64,000 nucleotides of DNA from Firmicutes bacterium UBA1702 (GCA_002320005.1 DCJK01000022.1:1-64000), one strand, 5' to 3'. Shown: positions 16,799 to 25,570, counted from the first letter of the stretch. The notes: generated by a model not told the origin, from the sequence alone. Program-made: numbers and translations.

Positions 16799-17359
16799 AT
16801 GCCTCAGGTCTATAGGAGCCGAGGCTTCTTTTTCTATGTAGTCAAGAAGAGCATCAGCATCTGAAAAAACACCGTAAATATTCCGACAGGCGGGTTTCAT
16901 AAATTTTTCCTTCACGGCATGCTGAAGCATCTTTTGAAGGTCATCGTAATATCCAAAGGCATTGAATACGGCGACAGGTTTGTTAAGCCGATTCAGCTGC
17001 TTAAGAGTGAGAATTTCAAAGAATTCTTCCAGAGTGCCTATTCCGCCGGGCACCATGATAAAGGCATCGGAATGGGTTTCCATGATTTCTTTCCTTTGTC
17101 TCATATTGTCTGTAAAAATAAATTCGGAGCAGTCCCTGCAAAGAATTCCCGGTTTATCAAAGAACTTCGGAGCAACCCCGAGGGTAAAGTTCCCCTGACC
17201 GGAAACGCCTCTGAATACAGCACCCATCAGTCCCTGTATGCCTCCGCCAAAGACAAGGCCGTGCCCGCGGACTGCTATTTTTTTTCCAAGCTCCTCTGCC
17301 GACAGCAGATATTTTTTGTCAAGCTCATTGCTGCTTGCGCCATATATGCATATGTTCAT
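16784..17359 (-). CDS. LOG-family nucleoside-5'-monophosphate phosphoribohydrolase
   Basis: 191-residue Lonely-Guy type protein. Both signature elements are present: GGGIQGLMGA and PGGIGTLEEFFE, plus MRQRKEIM. Family members release free base and ribose 5-phosphate from NMPs (cytokinin nucleotides in plants); bacterial substrates vary. It is convergent with tcdA, so the two 3' ends overlap. A good ribosome site AGGT follows the AT-rich gap shared with the divergent secreted-protein gene. Confidence 0.88.
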   Translation of the reverse strand: MNICIYGASSNELDKKYLLSAEELGKKIAVRGHGLVFGGGIQGLMGAVFRGVSGQGNFTLGVAPKFFDKPGILCRDCSEFIFTDNMRQRKEIMETHSDAFIMVPGGIGTLEEFFEILTLKQLNRLNKPVAVFNAFGYYDDLQKMLQHAVKEKFMKPACRNIYGVFSDADALLDYIEKEASAPIDLRHLKNI

Positions 17360-17428
17360 ATATACCTCCGTATTGTATTATATTATATCTACATGGAATA
17401 AAACTTGTCAATGTGGTAGAATATTCTT

Positions 17429-18235
17429 ATGAAAAAGAGAATAAAACTTCTGCTTGTATGCATCGTTGTTCTTGCTGTCTTTGCAGCTTCGCCTATGGGC
17501 TCTTATGCCATGAGCCTGGGAGTGATGAAAGGCTATAGCATCTACAATGAAAGAAACAGCTTTTTAAACGAGAAAAAAATTGAAATACAAATGCCCTCCG
17601 GAGACGGATGGTATCCCTTTGTAATGACCTTTAATGCCGATGACGGATTCAGCGCATATGTAGGCTGCGACAGAGAACTGACTATAATGTATAACTTCCC
17701 TTCTTTTGACCTGAAGAAGGGCTGCAGCAGGCTTTATGATGCTAGCAGCGCTTTCTACAACAGCTTTTACGGCGCTTATGCAGTAAACGGAAGATTCGGG
17801 TTCGATCAGGAGGGAAATCCGCTGCCACAGGAGACCGCCCTTGTTCCGGAATATGATTTTACAAAGCTGGTTCTCAGGGATCTGGGAATGCCCGGGCAAA
17901 AACAGGTGTTTGACTGGCGTATTCAGGAAATAAGCGCTGAAGGCGACATGGCCGGCTTTGACAGCTGGATAAGAATAGATGCCCGGCTGACAGTCAACGG
18001 AGTACTTCATCAGCCTAAGGAATATCTCAGAAATTATATTCAGTACGGAAAACCGGGATATCCGGCATCAGAGGAGTTTGCCCCTGTAGAAATGAAAGGC
18101 AGAATTTACGGCAGATATTTTGAAGAGGAAGACTGCAGCGTTTTTTTCTATATAGTGACATCTGATACAGAGGTTATGGAGATGTGTGACAGAGATATAT
18201 TAAGAAAAAGCAAAGTGGTTGTGAAATCAAAATAA
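17429..18235 (+). CDS. Secreted protein of unknown function
   Basis: 268 residues, not recognised. It has a clear signal peptide (MKKRIKLLLVCIVVLAVFA, cleavage near SPMGSYA) and no further membrane segment. The mature part looks like beta-rich secreted protein with aromatic-rich stretches (WYPFVMTFNADDGFSAYVG, FYNSFYGAYAV) and only three cysteines. The C-terminal part has a pseudo-repeat of short strands ending KSKVVVKSK. It stands alone between the divergent LOG gene and a bidirectional terminator. Function cannot be assigned. Confidence 0.75.
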   Translation: MKKRIKLLLVCIVVLAVFAASPMGSYAMSLGVMKGYSIYNERNSFLNEKKIEIQMPSGDGWYPFVMTFNADDGFSAYVGCDRELTIMYNFPSFDLKKGCSRLYDASSAFYNSFYGAYAVNGRFGFDQEGNPLPQETALVPEYDFTKLVLRDLGMPGQKQVFDWRIQEISAEGDMAGFDSWIRIDARLTVNGVLHQPKEYLRNYIQYGKPGYPASEEFAPVEMKGRIYGRYFEEEDCSVFFYIVTSDTEVMEMCDRDILRKSKVVVKSK

Positions 18236-18265
18236 AGAAGAAGATAAAAAGAACCAAATAAAAAA

Positions 18266-18291
18266 CAGAGAGCCGAAGCTCTCTGCTTTTT
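18266..18291. terminator. Bidirectional terminator between the secreted-protein gene and pckG
   Basis: Stem CAGAGAGC / GCTCTCTG with a four-base loop; CTTTTTATTT follows on the plus strand and a T-run on the minus strand. It serves the two convergent genes. Confidence 0.85.
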
Positions 18292-18327
18292 ATTTGCAGT
18301 TGGTCTCTATTCAACATTTGACATAGA
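18266..18327. repeat. Repeat copy A: terminator plus TCTATGTCAAATGTTG element
   Basis: Read on the minus strand, TCTATGTCAAATGTTG (18312-18327) is followed by ACTGCAAATAAAAA and then hairpin CAGAGAGC-TTCG-GCTCTCTG with T-run. The same arrangement, with identical 16-mer and identical 20-nt hairpin, occurs on the plus strand at 39132-39207. The 16-mer with GGC before it in the second copy looks like the terminal repeat of an ISL3-family insertion sequence; that identity is inferred. Confidence 0.55.
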
Positions 18328-18380
18328 ACACTATGCCGCCGTCGCCGGAATGCAGTTCTTTAGACTTGCAAAGTTTCGAT

Positions 18381-20144
18381 TTACTTGAGGCCTTCTTCCA
18401 GCTTTGCCAGAGAATCCAGAAGCTCCTGAGGCATGTGATCGAATTTCGAATACCATTCTTTTATGCCTTTGAGTTCGTTGTTCCATGTTTCTTTATCAAC
18501 TGTAAGAATTTCTGAAATCTGTTCATCTGTTATATCCAGACCGGTAAGATCCAGATCCTCTTTTGCAGGAACATAGCCCAGAGGAGTTTCTACTGCCCCT
18601 GCCTTACCGTCGCAGCGGTCAAGTGCCCACAGGAGAGCACGGAGATTGTCTCCGAAGCCCGGCCATATGAAATGACCTTCGTCATCTTTTCTGAACCAGT
18701 TGACATTGAAAATTTTTGGCGGATTTGTCAGCTTTTGCCCCATGTCTATCCAGTGCTGGAAATAGTCGGCCATGTGGTATCCGCAGAATGGAAGCATAGC
18801 CATTGGATCATAGCGGACTACGCCTACTGCACCGTTGGCGGCAGCAGTAGTCTCTGAGGACATCTTTGAGCCCATAAACACTCCATGGTTCCAGTCTCTT
18901 GACTGGCAGATGAGAGGTTCGGATTTAGCACGACGTCCGCCGAAGATTATCGCACTTATAGGAACTCCTTCACCGGTGAAAAATTCCGGTGCTATGGATG
19001 GGCAGTTTTCTGCCGGTGCAGTAAATCTTGAGTTAGGATGAGCGCCCTTTTCGGAGGAGGTTTCACCGTTCCACGGGCGACCCTGCCAGTCTTCTCCGTT
19101 AACAGGAGCAGGCTGATCCAAACCTTCCCACCATACGGTATTGTCATCCAGATTTCTGCATACGTTGGTATATATGGTGTTCTTTTTTGTTGTCATCAGG
19201 GCATTGTTGTTGGATTTGCTGTTGGTACCCGGTGCGACACCGAAGAAACCGTTTTCAGGGTTTACAGCATATAATCTGCCGTCTTTTCCAACACGAAGCC
19301 ATGCGATGTCGTCACCTATTGTATATACTTTGTAGCCCTTTTTCCGGAGGTGTTCGGGCGGAATGAGCATTGCAAGGTTTGTTTTGCCGCAGGCGCTTGG
19401 GAAAGCGGCACTGACATATCTCTTCTGACCGTCAGGGCTTTCGATGCACAGGATAAGCATGTGCTCTGCCATCCAGCCTTCTTCCTTGCCCAGCCACGAA
19501 CCTATACGCAGTGCAAGGCATTTTTTGCCCAGCAGAACATTTCCGCCATAAGCGGAGTTGATGCTCCATATGGTATTGTCTTCAGGGAAGTGGGCTATGT
19601 ATTTGTTTTCGGCATCTATCTGGGCTTTGGAGTGGAGGCACTTTACAAAATCGGCGCCTTTGTTCAGTTCTTCGATTACCACATCACCTACACGTGTCAT
19701 GATATGCATTGACAGCACAACATATATCGAGTCGGTAAGCTCGATACCGATTTTGGCAAATTCGGTTCCCGGAACCCCCATGGAAAACGGGATGGCGTAC
19801 ATTGTACGACCCTTCATTGAGTCCTTGAAGAGAGGACGCATTTTAGCGTACATCTCATCCTTCTGAACCCAGTTGTTGGTAGGACCTGCATCTTTCTGGT
19901 ATGTGGTGCAGATTACAGTTCTTTTTTCATCTCTTGCTACATCCTTGGGATGGGTTCTGTAATAATAGCAGCCGGGAAGCTTTTCCTGGTTGAGGCGAAT
20001 CATTTCGCCGGTATCACAGGCCTCCTGGCGGATTGCTTCAAGTTGTTCTTCACTGCCGTCAATCCATACCACCTGGTCGGGATTTGTAAGTTTGGCACAT
20101 TCATTTACCCATTGAAGGACTTTTGGATTCTTAATCTCGATCAT
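18381..20144 (-). CDS. pckG: Phosphoenolpyruvate carboxykinase (GTP)
   Basis: Interconverts oxaloacetate + GTP with PEP + CO2 + GDP; 587 residues, GTP-class length. Motifs: kinase 1a/P-loop AAFPSACGKTNLAMLIPP, NPENGFFGVAPGTNSKSN, FGGRRAKSEPLICQSRDW and the mobile lid VGVVRYDPMAMLPFCGYH. Most Firmicutes carry the unrelated ATP-dependent enzyme; the GTP type occurs in a minority of clostridia and may run in the CO2-fixing direction there. The start was moved 54 nt inside the longest frame, to an ATG following GAGAGGAAGAG. Confidence 0.95.
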   Translation of the reverse strand: MIEIKNPKVLQWVNECAKLTNPDQVVWIDGSEEQLEAIRQEACDTGEMIRLNQEKLPGCYYYRTHPKDVARDEKRTVICTTYQKDAGPTNNWVQKDEMYAKMRPLFKDSMKGRTMYAIPFSMGVPGTEFAKIGIELTDSIYVVLSMHIMTRVGDVVIEELNKGADFVKCLHSKAQIDAENKYIAHFPEDNTIWSINSAYGGNVLLGKKCLALRIGSWLGKEEGWMAEHMLILCIESPDGQKRYVSAAFPSACGKTNLAMLIPPEHLRKKGYKVYTIGDDIAWLRVGKDGRLYAVNPENGFFGVAPGTNSKSNNNALMTTKKNTIYTNVCRNLDDNTVWWEGLDQPAPVNGEDWQGRPWNGETSSEKGAHPNSRFTAPAENCPSIAPEFFTGEGVPISAIIFGGRRAKSEPLICQSRDWNHGVFMGSKMSSETTAAANGAVGVVRYDPMAMLPFCGYHMADYFQHWIDMGQKLTNPPKIFNVNWFRKDDEGHFIWPGFGDNLRALLWALDRCDGKAGAVETPLGYVPAKEDLDLTGLDITDEQISEILTVDKETWNNELKGIKEWYSKFDHMPQELLDSLAKLEEGLK

Positions 20145-20215
20145 TTCTCTTCCTCTCCGTCGATTTTTAAGATATTTTTTCCGCCCTTGCATATGCAATC
20201 AGAGCGGCAAGTAAC

Positions 20216-20917
20216 TTATTTAACTGCCGTTTCAAGAGCCAGTTTCATCATGTCGGTGAATGCCTTGGTGCGATCTTCCACGCTGCTTTTGGCACCGGTC
20301 ACAAAGTTATCGCTTATGGAAATTATGGAAAGGGCATTTACATCATTATATGCAGCATTCATATATAGTGCGGCCGTTTCCATTTCTACTGCCATGACTC
20401 CCATTTTAGACCATTTTTTCCACCAGTCACCGAATTCATAGAAAACATCGCAGGTTACAACATTGCCGGCTTTAAACCTTATGCCGGTCGCCTTGGAGGC
20501 CTCATAGGCTTTTTCAACAAGTTCCCACGAAGCGCAAGGTGAAAACTGTCCGGGAATGTCAAAAGCATGCTGATAATTGGAATCTGTGGAAGCGGCAAGT
20601 GCCAGGACTACATCACCCAGATTGAGTTTGTCGGAGAAAGCACCTGCAGTACCTATTCTGATAAGATTTTTTACATCGTATTGAGTTATGAGCTCCCATG
20701 AATAGATTCCCATGGATGGCATTCCCATGCCGGTTCCCTGTACTGATACAGGTACACCCTTATATGTTCCGGTGAACCCGTACATGTTGCGGATATCCGT
20801 ATATTTCACGGCTCCTTCAAGGAAATTTTCCGCAATAAATTCCGCACGCAGCGGATCTCCGGGCAGAAGCACGGTTTCTGCTATCTGACCTTTGGAGGCT
20901 GCTATATGTAGAGACAT
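20216..20917 (-). CDS. deoD: Purine-nucleoside phosphorylase, DeoD type
   Basis: Phosphorolysis of purine (deoxy)nucleosides; 233-residue hexameric type. Motifs: VLLPGDPLRAEFIAEN (phosphate site), GTYKGVPVSVQGTGMGMPS, LIRIGTAGAF, and the ribose-binding VMAVEMETAALYMNA. Catalytic Asp lies in SISDNFVTGA. The ATG after AAAGGAAG is chosen over one seven codons upstream. It lies between pckG and rpsT on the same strand; a terminator separates it from rpsT. Confidence 0.95.
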   Translation of the reverse strand: MSLHIAASKGQIAETVLLPGDPLRAEFIAENFLEGAVKYTDIRNMYGFTGTYKGVPVSVQGTGMGMPSMGIYSWELITQYDVKNLIRIGTAGAFSDKLNLGDVVLALAASTDSNYQHAFDIPGQFSPCASWELVEKAYEASKATGIRFKAGNVVTCDVFYEFGDWWKKWSKMGVMAVEMETAALYMNAAYNDVNALSIISISDNFVTGAKSSVEDRTKAFTDMMKLALETAVK

Positions 20918-20984
20918 ATTATTTCTTCCTTTCGTCACATTTACCTATATTTTAACACCGGAAAAAGCTATTATCAAGCACAAA

Positions 20985-21018
20985 GAAAAAAACCATGGGA
21001 GACACATCCATGGTTTTT
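20985..21018. terminator. Terminator after rpsT
   Basis: AAAAAACCATGG pairs with CCATGGTTTTTG. A/T tracts on both sides make it able to work in either direction; on the minus strand it ends rpsT. Confidence 0.8.
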
Positions 21019-21069
21019 GTTTGCTCATGCTGTGCATTTAACTTATGCACGGGTGGGGACGGGTGAGAC

Positions 21070-21342
21070 TTATTTTGCTGCTTTGGCAGCGTTGAATCTT
21101 TTTGTTAATCTGGAAACTTTTCTGGAAGCAGCGTTCTTGGAAATGGTATTCTTTGCTGCAGCCTGTTTAAGCTTCTTTTCTGCAAGTCTTAACTTTTCTT
21201 CTGCCAATTCAAGGTTACCCTCTTCAAGAGCTCTGTCAAAGTTCTTCAGAACAGCCTTAAGATGATTCTTAATTCTTCTGTTTCTTGCAGTCTTTTTGTC
21301 GATAACTCTGATTCTTTTCTTTGCGGATTTGATGTTTGCCAT
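21070..21342 (-). CDS. rpsT: 30S ribosomal protein S20
   Basis: Small 90-residue, highly basic, all-helical 16S rRNA-binding protein. Starts MANIKSAKKRIRVIDKKTAR as expected and ends in a Lys/Ala-rich helix. Ribosome site GGGGT precedes the ATG. It is monocistronic, between two hairpin terminators. Confidence 0.97.
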   Translation of the reverse strand: MANIKSAKKRIRVIDKKTARNRRIKNHLKAVLKNFDRALEEGNLELAEEKLRLAEKKLKQAAAKNTISKNAASRKVSRLTKRFNAAKAAK

Positions 21343-21402
21343 AATTTTTACCCCACTTTTCTTAAATTTCAGCTATAAATTCGCATGTGATATTATATAC
21401 TA

Positions 21403-21428
21403 AAAACCTTGCGGCTGCAAGGTTTTTT
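21403..21428. terminator. Bidirectional terminator between relQ and rpsT
   Basis: AAAAACCTTGC-GGCT-GCAAGGTTTTTTT. T-runs flank it in both directions; on the minus strand it would end relQ. Confidence 0.8.
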
Positions 21429-21440
21429 TGAAACAACAGA

Positions 21441-21466
21441 TATATGCATCAGTTATATGCATCAGT
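21441..21466. repeat. 13-bp perfect tandem repeat at the end of relQ
   Basis: TATATGCATCAGT occurs twice in direct succession; the second copy contains the relQ stop codon region. Probably a simple replication slippage product. Confidence 0.8.
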
Positions 21467-22088
21467 CCATCTTATGTATTTCGTCAAAGAGCCGCTGCAT
21501 GCGCATATCAAGATTTGCGCTGGCTTCTGCACAGGCCTTCAGTTCAAAGTTTGTCTGAGGAGGCAGATCCTTTTCTTTTTTGTATCTGAGCTGGTGCTCG
21601 AGGCTTGCCCAGAAATCCATAGCAACAGTACGTATCTGGACTTCAACAGGTATGTTTTCACATCCGTCCAGAAGAAATACAGGAACCGACAGAACCAGAT
21701 GAAGGCTTCTGTAGCCGTTGGGTTTAGGATTCTGTATGTAATCTTTTTTTGTTATCAGACGGATGTCATTCTGTTCCATGAGCATGTCAGCAATGGCGTA
21801 CACATCATCGATAAAGTTACATACAACTCTGATACCTGCAATATCCATTATATTTTCTCTGGCAGATTCTATTGAAACTTCTTTGCCATAGCGGATAAGT
21901 TTTTCCTCGATACTCTCAGGAGATTTGAGGCGGCGCTCCATATGGTGAATGGGATTGTAGTCGTGACGAACGGCAAAATCCTCACTTAAAATTTCGATCT
22001 TTGTTCTGACTTCTTTGATGGCAGCTCTGTAGGAATGCCTGAAAGTCTCGAAACCCTGCTCTTTGGCAAGGCGGCATAAATCCGGCAC
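21462..22088 (-). CDS. relQ: Small alarmone synthetase (RelQ-type GTP pyrophosphokinase)
   Basis: 208-residue (p)ppGpp synthetase without hydrolase, TGS or ACT domains. Synthetase motifs: ENIMDIAGIRVVCNFIDDVY, KPNGYRSLHLVL and PVEVQIRTVAMDFWASLEH with the catalytic Glu. A C-terminal helix (EASANLDMRMQRLFDEIHKM) matches the tetramerisation helix of RelP/RelQ. The start is probably the GTG after GGGGGTAT. A 13-bp tandem duplication (TATATGCATCAGT twice) overlaps its stop codon. Confidence 0.92.
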   Translation of the reverse strand: MPDLCRLAKEQGFETFRHSYRAAIKEVRTKIEILSEDFAVRHDYNPIHHMERRLKSPESIEEKLIRYGKEVSIESARENIMDIAGIRVVCNFIDDVYAIADMLMEQNDIRLITKKDYIQNPKPNGYRSLHLVLSVPVFLLDGCENIPVEVQIRTVAMDFWASLEHQLRYKKEKDLPPQTNFELKACAEASANLDMRMQRLFDEIHKMD

Positions 22089-22111
22089 TTGAATATACCC
22101 CCAAATATTTA

Positions 22112-22140
22112 TTTACATGTTAATTATACTCGATTATAAT
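22112..22140 (+). promoter_or_regulatory. Predicted promoter of the aldo/keto reductase gene
   Basis: TTTACA, 17 bp, perfect TATAAT, located 22 bp before the start codon. It faces away from relQ. Confidence 0.6.
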
Positions 22141-22161
22141 TTAAAAAGAAAGGACTTTCAC

Positions 22162-23115
22162 ATGAAAAACACATTGCTTGGAAAAACAGGAATAGAAGTA
22201 AGCCGCGTGGGAATGGGTGTTTTGCCTGTAGGTCCCAACCAGCTGGCTCTCCCTGTAGAAGAGGGAGCAGAAATAATAAGATACGCTCTCGAGAAGGGAA
22301 TAAACTTTTTCGATACAGCACAATATTACAGGACATATCCCTACATGAGCCGTGCTTTCAGATCCTCAGCCAAAGAACCGGTGATATGCTCAAAATGCCT
22401 TTACGGAGACTATGATTCCATGAAGAAAGCTGTGGAAGAGGCCAGACGTAATCTGAATCGTGATTATATAGACATTTTTCTGCTTCACGAGGTCAGAAGC
22501 GGGGACTTTAAATTGAGAGAGGGTGCGTGGGAGTATCTGACGGAGGCCAGAGACAGAGGCATTGTCAGAGCCATAGGCGTATCCACGCATAATTCCGATG
22601 TTACGGAGGAGATGGCAGATGTGAGGGAATGTGATGTGGTGTTTTCTCTGATAAATTATGCCGGATTGGGTATCCGGAAAGGAGACGGACCCGGCCATGT
22701 GCAGGATATGGAAAAAGCAATAGCAAAGTGCAGAGCAGCCGGAAAAGGAACCTTTTCCATGAAGGCTTTCGGAGGAGGTAACCTTACGGGAGAGTATCAG
22801 AAAGCGCTGAATTACGTTTTTTCGCTGAAGCAGATAGATTCAGTGATGATAGGTTTCGGAAGCATCGCCGACGTGGATGACCTGCTGCTTTATGAGAGCG
22901 GCAAGATGCCATCTGATTACAATCCGGATGTTTCCAAAAAAAAGATGATAATAGAACAGAGTGATTGCGAAGGATGCGGCACGTGCATGAAGGCGTGCCA
23001 GTCCCGGGCAATTTTTTATAATGAAAGAGGGCTGGCGCAGATACGGCAGGAACTGTGCCTTACCTGCGGATATTGCGCCGCCGCATGCCCTGTAAGGGCA
23101 ATAATAATGTACTGA
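22162..23115 (+). CDS. Aldo/keto reductase with C-terminal 2[4Fe-4S] ferredoxin domain
   Basis: 317 residues. The N-terminal TIM barrel (about 1-260) begins NTLLGKTGIEVSRVGMGVLP and contains FFDTAQYYRTYP and YIDIFLLHEV of the AKR family; the catalytic Tyr follows the Asp in DTAQYY. The C-terminal 55 residues carry two cysteine clusters, CEGCGTCMKAC and CLTCGYCAAAC, each ligating a 4Fe-4S cluster. This domain pairing is common in anaerobes and points to electron exchange with ferredoxin rather than only NAD(P)H. The substrate is unknown. It is monocistronic and convergent with the AEC carrier gene 4 bp away. Confidence 0.9.
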   Translation: MKNTLLGKTGIEVSRVGMGVLPVGPNQLALPVEEGAEIIRYALEKGINFFDTAQYYRTYPYMSRAFRSSAKEPVICSKCLYGDYDSMKKAVEEARRNLNRDYIDIFLLHEVRSGDFKLREGAWEYLTEARDRGIVRAIGVSTHNSDVTEEMADVRECDVVFSLINYAGLGIRKGDGPGHVQDMEKAIAKCRAAGKGTFSMKAFGGGNLTGEYQKALNYVFSLKQIDSVMIGFGSIADVDDLLLYESGKMPSDYNPDVSKKKMIIEQSDCEGCGTCMKACQSRAIFYNERGLAQIRQELCLTCGYCAAACPVRAIIMY

Positions 23116-23119
23116 AATG

Positions 23120-24076
23120 TTACAGCCCGTAATATGCGGAAAGAAGCAATGCGGTAACGGGAATCACACCGACAGAAATAAGAGTGGTAAGAGCAATGGC
23201 TTCTGCTGACAGAAGGGAATTCTTCTTTTCCATGAGGGCCAGAGCAGAAGTGACAACAGCAGTCGGAAAAGCTGCCGCAAATACTGCCGTAACTTTTACC
23301 TCGTCAGTTAAAGGCAGCCAGTTTACCAAAAGGAATACCAGAGCCGGGACCACAGTCATCTTGAGGATGGACATGAGAACCAGGCTCTTGTTTTTTATTA
23401 TTCTTCCGATATTGCTTTCTCCCAGCTGCATACCTACCACCAGCATGGAAAGAGGAACCGTAATATCGCCCACAAGTTCAACGCTGTCAAAGATAAGTTT
23501 AGGCAGATGAAGGCCCGCAAAGAGCATGACAATGCTCACCACTGACAGAATGGTCGAAGGATTGCAGAAAGTTTTGAGGAGCCTTTTGGCGTCAAAACTT
23601 CCGTGGCCGGAGTTCATATTGAGGATGAAAGGCCCTGCCGAATACATATACAGCGTAAGGCAGATGTTGTGAAGTATCATAAGATACAGGATATCTCCGC
23701 CAAAAATAGCTTTGGTGATAGGAAATCCCATGAAGCCGCTGTTGATAGTTGAGAAGGCAAATATGTATACGCCCAGATCCTCCGGAGGCTGTACTTTAAG
23801 TATTTTTTTACATAAAAACCATCCCAGTAAAAATGAAACCGCGAAAAATGATATTCCGCAGATGAAAATCTGCAGAGTAGAAGCCGCTGTTTCAGGGTTA
23901 AATTCTTTAGAAGTTATGGAAGCCAAGATCATGCAGGGTGTAGTAACCATCAGCAGAAGATCCACAAAGTATTTGGTGGCTTCTGAGGGCAGGACCTTGA
24001 GTTTGTTTAAAAAGAATCCTACCGCCATGATTAGAAATATTGCTGAAATTTTAGAAATTATAATAGTCATAGCCAC
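23120..24076 (-). CDS. AEC-family (auxin efflux carrier-like) transporter
   Basis: 318 residues, ten hydrophobic segments in two halves, AEC/BART superfamily. Typical pieces: LIMAVGFFLNKLKVLPSEATKY at the N-terminus, VTTPCMILASI, FSTINSGFMGFPITKAIFGG and TAVVTSALALMEK. Bacterial members move malate, malonate and other organic anions; the substrate here is unknown. A GTG start is assigned because AAGGGCGG lies 9 nt upstream; an ATG two codons later is possible. The gene lies 3' of the his operon on the same strand, separated by a hairpin. Confidence 0.85.
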   Translation of the reverse strand: MAMTIIISKISAIFLIMAVGFFLNKLKVLPSEATKYFVDLLLMVTTPCMILASITSKEFNPETAASTLQIFICGISFFAVSFLLGWFLCKKILKVQPPEDLGVYIFAFSTINSGFMGFPITKAIFGGDILYLMILHNICLTLYMYSAGPFILNMNSGHGSFDAKRLLKTFCNPSTILSVVSIVMLFAGLHLPKLIFDSVELVGDITVPLSMLVVGMQLGESNIGRIIKNKSLVLMSILKMTVVPALVFLLVNWLPLTDEVKVTAVFAAAFPTAVVTSALALMEKKNSLLSAEAIALTTLISVGVIPVTALLLSAYYGL

Positions 24077-24085
24077 ATTATAGCA

Positions 24086-24123
24086 CCGCCCTTGAAAAAA
24101 GTCATGATTAAAATGAAGGGCGG
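24086..24123 (-). other. Hairpin between hisIE and the AEC gene, overlapping the latter's ribosome site
   Basis: CCGCCCTT pairs with AAGGGCGG across a 22-nt loop. No T-run follows. On the minus strand the 3' arm AAGGGCGG lies 9 nt before the AEC GTG start and is its only Shine-Dalgarno candidate, so reading through from the his operon would mask it. Confidence 0.55.
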
Positions 24124-24129
24124 CAGAAA

Positions 24130-24780
24130 TTATTTTGTCATTTTTTCCTGTTTTACTTTATGATCGATTACGTGGCGGGAAGCCAGTTCAGACTTGATGT
24201 CGTCCAGCGTGATGCCCATTTCAATCATAAGAACCATCACATGATATACAAGATCTGAAATCTCGTAGACGGTTTCGGCCTTGTCCTCGTCTTTGGCGGC
24301 AATGATTACCTCTGTGGATTCTTCCCCTACCTTTTTTAAAATCTTATCCAGACCTTTTTCGAAGAGATATGTGGTGTAGGAGCCTTCCTTGGGCTCTACG
24401 CGCCTGCCTTCGATAAGCTGCATAAGGCCTTCCATGGTGAAGCCCGCATTTTCCGGATTCAGATATACCAGATCATTAAAGCAGGAGTCGGTTCCCAGGT
24501 GGCATGCAGGGCCGTCTTTCATAACGGTTACAACCAGTGCATCTCGGTCGCAGTCGGCGGTTATGCTGTAGATGTGCTGGTAGTTTCCTGATGTATCACC
24601 CTTAAGCCACAGCTGGCTGCGAGAGCGGCTCCAGAAGCATGTAAGCCCCTTTTCCATGGAAATTTCCAGGCTCTCTTTGTTCATGTAAGCAAGAGTGAGA
24701 ACCTTTTTGCTTTCAAAATCCACTACGATAGCGGGAATAAGACCTTTTTCATCAAATTTAAGCTGGTCAACAGTTACCAT
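24130..24780 (-). CDS. hisIE: Bifunctional phosphoribosyl-AMP cyclohydrolase / phosphoribosyl-ATP pyrophosphatase
   Basis: Second and third steps of histidine synthesis in one chain of 216 residues. Residues 1-110 are the HisI cyclohydrolase: LTLAYMNKESLEISME, FWSRSRSQLWLKGDTSGN and the zinc cysteine region DGPACHLGTDSCF. The rest is the HisE pyrophosphatase: SYTTYLFEKGLDKILKKVGE and EVIIAAKDEDKAETVYEISD. The ATG directly after AAGGAGG is chosen; a longer frame start lies upstream inside the intergenic gap. Last gene of the operon. Confidence 0.95.
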   Translation of the reverse strand: MVTVDQLKFDEKGLIPAIVVDFESKKVLTLAYMNKESLEISMEKGLTCFWSRSRSQLWLKGDTSGNYQHIYSITADCDRDALVVTVMKDGPACHLGTDSCFNDLVYLNPENAGFTMEGLMQLIEGRRVEPKEGSYTTYLFEKGLDKILKKVGEESTEVIIAAKDEDKAETVYEISDLVYHVMVLMIEMGITLDDIKSELASRHVIDHKVKQEKMTK

Positions 24781-24814
24781 TGTTTTAACCTCCTTACAGG
24801 AATTCCCTGCAGAA

Positions 24815-25570
24815 TTACCTGACATTTATATTGTTTTCTTTTAGTTTTTCTTTTAGCTGAGGAATTTTAACTTCACCAAAATGGAATATGGATGCGGCAA
24901 GACCGGCATCAACTTCCGGAATGGTTTTAAAGAGCTTTATAAAATCGTCAGCGGAACCTGCACCTCCGGAAGCTATTACCGGGACGGGTGAGATATCACA
25001 TACTGCTCGGAGCATTTCCAGGTCAAACCCCTTTTTTACTCCGTCAGTGTCTATGCTGTTTAGGACTATTTCTCCTGCACCCAGTTCTATCCCCTTTTTG
25101 ATCCACTGTATGGCGTCCATTCCGGTATTTTCACGACCGCCTTTAGCAAAAACGCAGTAGTGCCCATCCACCCTTTTGGCATCTACCGACAGAACCACAC
25201 ACTGACTCCCGTATTTTTCAGCAGCCGCAGAAATGAGGGAAGGGTTTTTGATGGCGCCGGAGTTTACGCTGACTTTATCGGCGCCGCACTTAAGGACTCG
25301 GTCAAAATCTTCAACTGTGTTTATTCCTCCTCCGACGGTGAGAGGAATAAATATGGTTGAAGCCACCTGCGTCAGGATATCAGTAAAAAGGGCGCGTCCT
25401 TCCGCAGAAGCGGTTATATCGTAAAAGACCAGTTCGTCTGCACCGTTGTCGGAATAATATTTTGCAAGCTCCACAGGAGAAGAGACGTCTGAAAGCCCCT
25501 GAAAGTTGACTCCCTTTACTACACGCCCGTTTTTTACATCAAGGCAGGGAATAATTCTTTTGGTTATCAT
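24815..25570 (-). CDS. hisF: Imidazole glycerol phosphate synthase, cyclase subunit
   Basis: Cyclase half of IGP synthase, (beta/alpha)8 barrel of 251 residues. Starts MITKRIIPCLDVKNGRVVKG with catalytic Asp near residue 11; the second catalytic Asp lies in VVLSVDAKRV, and LTVGGGINTVEDF and PVIASGGAG are the phosphate sites. A far upstream in-frame ATG would read through most of the end of hisA and is rejected. Its ATG overlaps the hisA stop (ATGA). Confidence 0.96.
   Translation of the reverse strand: MITKRIIPCLDVKNGRVVKGVNFQGLSDVSSPVELAKYYSDNGADELVFYDITASAEGRALFTDILTQVASTIFIPLTVGGGINTVEDFDRVLKCGADKVSVNSGAIKNPSLISAAAEKYGSQCVVLSVDAKRVDGHYCVFAKGGRENTGMDAIQWIKKGIELGAGEIVLNSIDTDGVKKGFDLEMLRAVCDISPVPVIASGGAGSADDFIKLFKTIPEVDAGLAASIFHFGEVKIPQLKEKLKENNINVR

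Noticed and set aside
24070..24090. TATAAT directly before the AEC start, suggesting a leaderless transcript
   Set aside because: No convincing -35 at 17 bp, and AAGGGCGG offers a normal ribosome site.
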